This document shows, one piece after another, positions 1-4,117 of a DNA stretch of 7,982 nt. The stretch comes from an uncultured Bacteroidota bacterium. GTDB taxonomy: Bacteria > Bacteroidota > Bacteroidia > 2-12-FULL-35-15. The notes beneath the pieces are model-generated. The model was given only the letters and a program-made list of their open reading frames with translations, had not been told where the DNA came from and did not search any database. Position 1 is the stretch's first letter. Each line of letters starts with the position of its first letter. The position numbers and the translations under genes are program-made. The stretch covers positions 1 to 7,982 of the forward strand of contig CAIRRW010000309.1 in the NCBI GenBank assembly GCA_903881065.1. The letters run 5' to 3'.

Positions 1-7
1 TATTAAA

Positions 8-31
8 GCTTTTTATAAAAGCAGAATTTTT
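8..31. terminator. AT-rich hairpin followed by a T run, possible terminator of an upstream gene
   Basis: GCTTTT (8-13) and AAAAGC (17-22) form a 6-bp stem with a 3-nt loop, followed by a short T run at about 27-31. This could end transcription of a gene lying before the window. The stem is mostly A-T and short, so it could also be chance in AT-rich DNA. Confidence 0.2.
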
Positions 32-270
32 AAAAACCAGAATTATTTTTAAAAATACATTAAAAAGGAGTGCAGCAAAATCCGATTACATAATTATCGA
101 GTTAACGTACTGTTTAGTTTAAAAACCATGAGGATTGATTTATACTGATTATAATTGAAGAAAATCGATTATAATCGTTTTTAATCGTTAAGAATATCAA
201 AAATGACATCTCAAAAATACTTTTTTATAAACACTTGCAAACTGACACAGTTCAATAAACAGAAATGCCA
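32..270. other. AT-rich non-coding leader with a 12-bp palindrome
   Basis: No open frame of useful length is seen on either strand. The most structured part is CGATTATAATCG (166-177), a perfect 12-bp palindrome. A near copy of its left part, TGATTATAAT, starts 20 bp earlier (146-155), about two helical turns away on the same face. That would suit a dimeric DNA-binding protein, but no adjacent gene is visible for it to control, so an operator role is speculative. Confidence 0.3.
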
Positions 271-298
271 TTTTAACATTTCGACCAACATTTACGAT
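271..298 (+). repeat. Left arm of a 28-bp inverted repeat flanking the tandem array
   Basis: This 28-bp segment is repeated in inverted orientation at 570-597. By eye 27 of 28 positions agree; the single difference is C at 284 against the base complementary to the right arm. The arm begins TTTTAACATTTCGA and ends TTTACGAT. Its last six bases overlap the first unit of the 21-bp array, so arm and array are physically joined. I see no extension of the match outside the arms and no obvious target-site duplication. Confidence 0.85.
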
Positions 299-565
299 TG
301 ATTAGGTCACCTTTACGATTGATTTGGTAACCCGTACGATTGAAAAGGACAACGATTCAAATGAAAAGGACACCAAACCAAATGAAAAGGACACCAAACC
401 AAATGAAAAGGACACCAAACCAAATGAAAAGGAGAACAAACCAAATGGAAAGGAGAACAAACCAAATGGAAAGGAGAACAAACCAAATGGAAAGGACAAC
501 AAACCAAATAGAAAGGAGAACAAACCAAATGAAAAGGACACCTATACAATTGATTAGGTGAACGA
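293..565. repeat. 21-bp tandem repeat array, 13 units
   Basis: Thirteen contiguous units of exactly 21 bp start at 293, 314, 335 and so on to 545. The central units follow ACCAAATGAAAAGGACACCA with small changes: ATGAAAAGG, ATGGAAAGG or ATAGAAAGG, and GACACC, GAGAAC or GACAAC. The outer units (293, 314, 545) differ and carry TTGATTAGGT or TTGATTTGGT. As the period is a multiple of three, several frames on both strands stay open. The + strand reads as heptapeptides such as NEKDTKP and the minus strand as FGLFSFP. I see no start signal and no non-repetitive domain in these frames, and the outer units contain in-frame TAG codons (303-305, 555-557). I therefore treat it as a non-coding minisatellite, probably variable in copy number. 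Confidence 0.9.
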
Positions 566-680
566 ATGTATCGTAAATGTTGCTCGAAATGTTAAAATTG
601 TATCAGGTTACTTCCTACCGAAAACTGCTGAAACAATGGATATAGCAGCCGCAACAGCTCAATATAGGAAAATGAAATAA
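558..680 (+). CDS. Doubtful 40-residue reading frame after the array
   Basis: A GTG at 558 directly follows the in-frame TAG that closes the array frame and opens a 40-codon frame to TAA at 678-680. The product ends KTAETMDIAAATAQYRKMK, which looks more protein-like than random AT-rich translation. It overlaps the right inverted-repeat arm and has no visible ribosome binding site. It could be the 3' remnant of an older gene whose 5' part became the array, or chance. I do not recognise it. Confidence 0.15.
   Translation: MNECIVNVARNVKIVSGYFLPKTAETMDIAAATAQYRKMK
570..597 (-). repeat. Right arm of the 28-bp inverted repeat flanking the tandem array
   Basis: This is the reverse complement of 271-298 with one mismatch. 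Together the arms define a 327-bp unit (271-597) with the 21-bp array inside. As single-stranded DNA or RNA the arms could pair into a long stem with the array as its loop. No transposase gene is present, so if the unit moved it did so as a non-autonomous element. Confidence 0.85.
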
Positions 681-707
681 ATAGTTGAACCTACACGGTG
701 TTATCAT

Positions 708-762
708 TTCGAGCAGAGTCGAGAATGTGTGTTGGCTTTGTTTGTTCTCGACTCCGCTCGAA
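708..762. repeat. REP-like dispersed hairpin, 18-bp arms
   Basis: The left arm (708-725, TTCGAGCAGAGTCGAGAA) and right arm (745-762, TTCTCGACTCCGCTCGAA) are complementary at 17 of 18 positions around a 19-nt loop. The outer flanks TCATTTCGA and TCGAACTGACA continue the pairing imperfectly. Similar TCATTTCGAG hairpins are common between genes in Bacteroidota genomes (from memory). A diverged relative lies at 7900-7978. The end of the right arm, CGCTCGAACTG (755-765), is duplicated at 771-781, which suggests local slippage or a partial second copy. Confidence 0.8.
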
Positions 763-783
763 CTGACATACGCTCGAACTGGC

Positions 784-799
784 AACAAATGCATTTGTT
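784..799. repeat. Perfect 16-bp palindrome
   Basis: AACAAATGCATTTGTT is its own reverse complement, with no spacer. A perfect 16-bp palindrome with no loop suits a symmetric protein-binding site better than an RNA hairpin. It lies about 180 bp before the 199-residue gene, so a direct role in its promoter is uncertain. Confidence 0.5.
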
Positions 800-828
800 A
801 CTCACTACTGAGTTTCTTACCCGGCTGG

Positions 829-848
829 CGTGAGTGTCCTCACTCGTG
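829..848 (+). repeat. TCCT-loop hairpin A1
   Basis: CGTGAGTG (829-836) and CACTCGTG (841-848) can form an 8-bp stem, including two G-U pairs in RNA, around the loop TCCT. The loop and closing G-C pair match hairpin A2 ten bases downstream, but the stem bases differ in a compensatory way. It belongs to the repeat block that recurs at 1618-1743 and 6401-6445. Confidence 0.6.
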
Positions 849-958
849 ACAATTATTAAGTGGTGTCCTCACCACTACACAAAGTACTTCTGCTACTAAC
901 AGTTTCCAACAAAATAAATCTTTTATTGAAGGAGTTTGTTATAAAAGGTACTTTTATA
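848..958 (+). repeat. Intergenic repeat block, copy A, with hairpin A2
   Basis: The block begins GACAATTATTAAG and contains hairpin A2 (859-876: stem AGTGGTG/CACCACT, loop TCCT). It continues through CACAAAGTACT and AAATAAATCTTTTATTGAA (912-930). The same ordered elements recur 785-786 bp downstream in copy B. The first 28 bases recur at 6418-6445 with one mismatch. The segment after the hairpin holds a candidate promoter, so copies A and B act as leaders of the genes that follow. It may be a dispersed element or the trace of a duplication. Confidence 0.8.
926..956 (+). promoter_or_regulatory. Candidate Bacteroidota-type promoter of the 199-residue gene
   Basis: TTG (926-928) and TACTTTTA (949-956) are 20 bp apart. 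This is close to the phylum's primary sigma pattern of TTTG near -33 and TAnnTTTG near -7. The arrangement is preserved in the second leader at 1711-1742. The -7 element overlaps an inverted repeat, TATAAAAG-GTA-CTTTTATA (940-958), a plausible operator. The predicted transcript start would be about 18 bases before the ATG. Confidence 0.4.
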
Positions 959-980
959 GCATAATAAAATAAAAGATTCA

Positions 981-1580
981 ATGGAAAATATATTTAAAAT
1001 AGAAGAAAGGGAAATAAAACAAGAAGGCTTTTTCGATTACATGATTTATTTAAATGGTGAATTTCTTATAGGAGCAGAAAAGGAAGGAAACATAATAGAA
1101 ACAGAATTGGGTAATGAGATTTCTTTAGAACTATTTAAAAATATAAAAGTGATTGAATTTCCTGATAATTTTTCTCATATCTATTATACTGGTAAACAAA
1201 CAGGTGATTTTTTTGATGGAATGTCCTGGACCGGAATCAGGAAGGAAAATAATATCATCTCGCTGCAGTTTTCATTTATGACCTATTTTTTGGATAATCC
1301 TGTTTTCAGACCTTCATTGTTTATTGAATCCTTTGCTCAGGAGATGAAAAAAACAAATGAATTAAATCCTACTGCTAAAAATTATTTTTATTTGGATAAT
1401 TATGAAGTAAAAGTGGACGAAGAAGATGGAATTGAATTTTATTATACATGCGGATATAACGAATCTACAGTTATGGAAGATTTGCTTAATTCTGCCCTTA
1501 AGGATATTCCGCCCCTTTATAAAAATGCAGGAATTGCGTTATCCGAAAAATTTATTAGCGATTTTAAAAACATGGAATAA
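981..1580 (+). CDS. Hypothetical protein, 199 residues
   Basis: I do not recognise this protein. It is a soluble, acidic, aromatic-rich product with no signal peptide, membrane segment or cysteine cluster. An N-terminal half of alternating hydrophobic and polar stretches (about residues 5-105) suggests beta strands. A more helical stretch follows (about 106-130), then an acidic YEVKVDEEDGIEFYYTCGY segment (about 141-159) and a C-terminal helix-like tail. The ATG follows an A-rich leader (AATAAAATAAAAGATTCA) with no Shine-Dalgarno sequence, usual for Bacteroidota. The gene stands alone between repeat copies A and B, and competing hairpins lie just after its stop. It shares a leader type with the downstream ATPase gene. 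A small cytosolic accessory or immunity-like protein is possible, but no motif supports this. Confidence 0.75.
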   Translation: MENIFKIEEREIKQEGFFDYMIYLNGEFLIGAEKEGNIIETELGNEISLELFKNIKVIEFPDNFSHIYYTGKQTGDFFDGMSWTGIRKENNIISLQFSFMTYFLDNPVFRPSLFIESFAQEMKKTNELNPTAKNYFYLDNYEVKVDEEDGIEFYYTCGYNESTVMEDLLNSALKDIPPLYKNAGIALSEKFISDFKNME

Positions 1581-1587
1581 CGCCCTA

Positions 1588-1637
1588 ACAGGCGAAGAGT
1601 ATTCACTCGGCCTGTCCCGAATTAACTTCGAGGCCGA
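1588..1637 (+). terminator. Two mutually exclusive hairpins after the 199-residue gene
   Basis: Just after the stop, ACAGGC (1588-1593) can pair with GCCTGT (1610-1615). The overlapping TCGGCCT (1607-1613) can pair with AGGCCGA (1631-1637). The shared bases mean only one stem can form at a time. No U tract follows either, so simple intrinsic termination is doubtful. The position suits 3'-end protection, termination, or the structured head of repeat copy B. Confidence 0.45.
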
Positions 1638-1743
1638 ATATTAAATGGTGTCCTCACCACTTCACAAAGTACTGCTACCACTGCCTTTTTTTAGCTAAAT
1701 AAATCTTTTATTGAAAGTGCCTTGTTATTAAAGGTAGTTTTAC
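1618..1743 (+). repeat. Intergenic repeat block, copy B
   Basis: Starts CGAATTAACTTC (1618-1629), shared with copy C at 6401-6412. It holds a TCCT-loop hairpin (stem TGGTG/CACCA, 1646-1659). It then follows copy A through CACAAAGTACT, AAATAAATCTTTTATTGAA (1697-1715), TTGTTAT, AAAGGTA and TTTTA. The offset from copy A is 785 bp up to the TTGAA and 786 bp after a one-base difference. It forms the distal leader of the first ATPase gene. Confidence 0.8.
1711..1742 (+). promoter_or_regulatory. Candidate promoter of the ATPase gene pair
   Basis: TTG (1711-1713) and TAGTTTTA (1735-1742) are 21 bp apart. This matches the arrangement in copy A and is near the Bacteroidota -33/-7 pattern. Use of this site would leave an untranslated leader of roughly 105 bases before the ATG at 1857. 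A closer start within TATAATAATTATT (1836-1848) cannot be excluded. Confidence 0.35.
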
Positions 1744-1819
1744 AAATAATAATATCAACAATTGTAGCTAAAACAAAAAACTCAGAGGTTAAAGAATCAG
1801 CTGTCGTGATGATTTCTAA

Positions 1820-1833
1820 CCCGTAGGTGCGGG
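1820..1833 (+). promoter_or_regulatory. Small GC hairpin in the leader of ATPase copy 1
   Basis: CCCG (1820-1823) and CGGG (1830-1833) enclose the loop TAGGTG and stand out in AT-rich surroundings. The sequence after it (GACTATAATAATTATTAA) resembles the GACAATTATTAAG that follows hairpins in copies A and C. The pattern 'hairpin, GAC, AATTATTAA' therefore recurs. It ends about 23 bases before the ATG, so it could influence translation; this is inference. Confidence 0.3.
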
Positions 1834-1856
1834 ACTATAATAATTATTAAAAACAA

Positions 1857-2378
1857 ATGGGAAAAAAAATAGTGTCAACAGCAACACCTGCTGTACATAT
1901 TCGTACTGATTTGGATCTTGCAAAATTGGCAGGTTCCGTAAAACAGGTGATGCAGATTACTTATAAAGCGCATTACAGAGATGGCAAAGTAATACAGGGG
2001 AACCTGGAAACAGACAGTAAATCTACCTATACAAATGAACTTGTAACGTATGGCAAGGATGGGAATAAAACACGGGAGGAAAAATATAATTATCGTGGCA
2101 GAGATATTCATATATTAAATAAAAATAAAAATCTGGATGAAATAATAAAGTTGGATTTGAAAGGTTACCTGGAGAGAAGGACGGTTAATACATTTACAAA
2201 ACACAATCAGGTTCGCGATTCTTTTTGTTATAATGGAGATGGAAGCCTTTCTTACAAGGTTATTAAAACGCTGAACGATGATGAACAGTCAGTGAAGAAA
2301 TACAATATAGCGGAGAAGATGAAAAACGTATTATCGCCAGAAGCACTCATACTTATGATGATAAAGGAAGAAGAATAA
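1857..2378 (+). CDS. N-terminal part of YD-repeat/AAA+ ATPase copy 1
   Basis: This 173-codon frame holds the start of the protein. A short polar tail leads into LAGSVKQVMQITYKAH (from about residue 24), matching LKGKVKQEMRITYKAH in the intact neighbour. Similar 'LKGKVK' openings occur before YD-like repeats in other Bacteroidota proteins (from memory). Degenerate Y-x-x-x-G repeats follow (YGKDGNK, YNGDGSL). Roughly the last 28 residues before the stop, after SVKK, no longer follow the family pattern and are probably read in the wrong frame. If translated alone it would be an ATPase-free repeat fragment. The start is preceded by an A-rich leader. Confidence 0.55.
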   Translation: MGKKIVSTATPAVHIRTDLDLAKLAGSVKQVMQITYKAHYRDGKVIQGNLETDSKSTYTNELVTYGKDGNKTREEKYNYRGRDIHILNKNKNLDEIIKLDLKGYLERRTVNTFTKHNQVRDSFCYNGDGSLSYKVIKTLNDDEQSVKKYNIAEKMKNVLSPEALILMMIKEEE

Positions 2379-2497
2379 ATACTACTCATTATGATACAGC
2401 AACCGGTAAAGCGCAGAGTTCGCATGATAATATCTATAACGAAGAAGGTAAAATTATAGAAAGTAAAAATCAGTATCATAATAAAAGCCTTGCGAGC

Positions 2498-4081
2498 ATG
2501 AATAGCTGGTATAAACAAGTATATAATGAACATGGCGATTGTATTGAACACCTTACACTCAATAATGATGGGACAATAAAGGAAACTAATAAATACACTT
2601 ATGAATATGATAAGGATGGAAAAAGAATTATCCCTTATCATCCTCCTTACAACCCTCACGAATTAAAAGAAGGGGAAACCGAAAAAACAGTAACGGATAA
2701 GCAGAACAACTGGATAAAAAAAACAATCTTCAAAAAAAACATTCCTGTTTATATCATTCTGCGCGAGTTTGTTTATTACGGAGAAAATGAAGACAGAGCA
2801 CTCATACATCCTATAAATACTAAAGAGCCTGCTGAGATAGAAGATACAAGTAAACAACCTGAAGAACTAACAGAAGAAGAAGCTAAATGGCTTACCGAGG
2901 AGCCAACCAGGCAACCGGATAGTTTTGCTCTGCTTCGTTATTATGCTTTGCGGTTTCAGGATGTACCTTCTATTATAGATTATACGGGTCCTTATATTGA
3001 AGCCTGCTCCCTGCTTGAAAAACTTATGGGAGATAAACATCTGATAGCGCAACAAATTCATTCTGTTTCCACTATTGACAGAAACGGGAAAGAACAGATT
3101 CAAAAATATACCCTCACTTTTCCTTATTATTACGGATACGTACTTCACACTTCAAACATTATCCGGCACAAAGCAAATCAATTTGATCTTACAGAAAAGG
3201 ATATAAATGCTGAAGATGGTTTTGTGAAACTGAGCCAGCTTCAATTACTTCGCCCGAGCAAATTTGCGGATAGAGATGACGATAATTTTGAAGAAATACT
3301 TAACAGTGTTATTGAAGATTATTCTATAAAAAAATTTCCTGATAAACCGGTAATCCACATGATTGAACAGGATAACAGCGGCTTTGTTATGCGTCAGCAC
3401 CCTGTGGACGATGACTTTGAAATAAAAGATCTGGACATTAATTATGGTTATGGCTTTCAAAACTTTCATAACGATTTGATGCAACGCTTTAGTTCAGGCA
3501 CCAAAGGGCTGATACTTTTACATGGGCAGCCGGGCACAGGCAAAACCTATTATATTCGTCACCTGCTTCGCAAAATGGTATCCAGCCGTAAAGTGGTTAT
3601 ATATATGCCACCCAATTTGGTTGACTATCTTTCTGAACCGGGCTTTATGACCTTTCTTATGACAAATGTAAAACACTGGAGCCAGCAAGGTTTCTTTTGC
3701 GTATTGCTTATCGAAGATGCTGAACCCTTACTTGCACAAAGACAGGAAGGAGTGAGAATACAGGGCGTTACTAATTTACTCAATATGACAGATGGTTTGC
3801 TGAACGATATGATGAACATTCAGATTGTCTGTACTTTTAATGTAGATTTAAAAAAGCTTGATTCTGCATTGCTTCGGCCGGGAAGGCTTTTAGCCCGAAA
3901 AGAATTTAAGTCTCTTTCGCAGCTTGATGCTAACCTGCTTGCACAAAGGATAGGAATAAATCATCATTTTAAAAAAAGTGCTTCACTTGGAGAAATATAT
4001 GCAATGAAAAAAAATCAAAGCATACTTATTCATAATGTAAAATCGGAAGACGGGGCTTCTACAACCGCTGATGATTTTTAA
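2498..4081 (+). CDS. C-terminal part of copy 1: YD repeats plus AAA+ ATPase domain
   Basis: The ATG at 2498 is internal to the family alignment; the same frame is open back to 2285 and encodes further YD-like repeats (YDDKGRRI, YNEEGKII). In the numbering from 2498: the last YD repeats and the conserved IIPYHPPY lie before about residue 55, then an acidic linker and a variable domain. DLDINYGYGF begins at 311 and the AAA+ core follows. Walker A is GQPGTGKT (343-350). Walker B is CVLLIEDAEP (401-410), in which E-D replaces the usual D-E. A TFN sensor-1 and an LDSALLRPGR arginine-finger motif follow. Whether an ATPase lacking the first repeats is made from an internal start is unknown. The stop is 36 bases before the next gene's ATG, suggesting one transcript. 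Confidence 0.65.
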   Translation: MNSWYKQVYNEHGDCIEHLTLNNDGTIKETNKYTYEYDKDGKRIIPYHPPYNPHELKEGETEKTVTDKQNNWIKKTIFKKNIPVYIILREFVYYGENEDRALIHPINTKEPAEIEDTSKQPEELTEEEAKWLTEEPTRQPDSFALLRYYALRFQDVPSIIDYTGPYIEACSLLEKLMGDKHLIAQQIHSVSTIDRNGKEQIQKYTLTFPYYYGYVLHTSNIIRHKANQFDLTEKDINAEDGFVKLSQLQLLRPSKFADRDDDNFEEILNSVIEDYSIKKFPDKPVIHMIEQDNSGFVMRQHPVDDDFEIKDLDINYGYGFQNFHNDLMQRFSSGTKGLILLHGQPGTGKTYYIRHLLRKMVSSRKVVIYMPPNLVDYLSEPGFMTFLMTNVKHWSQQGFFCVLLIEDAEPLLAQRQEGVRIQGVTNLLNMTDGLLNDMMNIQIVCTFNVDLKKLDSALLRPGRLLARKEFKSLSQLDANLLAQRIGINHHFKKSASLGEIYAMKKNQSILIHNVKSEDGASTTADDF

Positions 4082-4117
4082 AAATAATTTACTCTCCACA
4101 AACACCATAAATAAACA

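Larger units (their letters stand above)
1857..4081 (+). pseudogene. YD-repeat/AAA+ ATPase copy 1, interrupted by a -1 frameshift
   Basis: The 5' frame (1857-2378) and the 3' frame (open from 2285 to 4081) align end to end with the intact neighbour at 4118-6310. Together they are one gene split by an indel. The span is 2225 bases, one short of a multiple of three; adding one base gives about 741 residues, against 730 for the neighbour. The stop limiting the second frame is TGA at 2282-2284 and the first frame ends at 2378. The protein pattern changes frame near 2285-2300. Apart from this, both parts look functional, with intact ATPase motifs. The cause may be a recent inactivating deletion, an assembly error, or, less likely, recoding. 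Confidence 0.75.

Noticed and set aside
302..561. Several open frames through the tandem array on both strands
   Set aside because: A 21-bp unit without stops keeps frames open automatically. The products are pure heptapeptide repeats with no start signal and no other domain.
293..565. CRISPR array
   Set aside because: The 21-bp units are contiguous with no unique spacers, and no cas gene is present.
1581..1660. Integron attC site after the 199-residue gene
   Set aside because: The CCCTAAC followed by a hairpin recalls the 5' end of an attC, but no matching GTTAGGG-type core follows and there is no integrase.
2295..2327. Programmed -1 frameshift in copy 1
   Set aside because: Neither GAAGAAA nor GAAAAAC is a true X-XXY-YYZ heptamer. 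The G-AAA-AAC tract also lies downstream of where the repeat pattern changes frame, and the neighbouring copy needs no shift.
2252..2659. Minus-strand frames opposite the ATPase genes, some rich in Ile and Phe
   Set aside because: They are antisense shadows of Lys/Asn-rich coding sequence; the apparent membrane-like character arises from composition.
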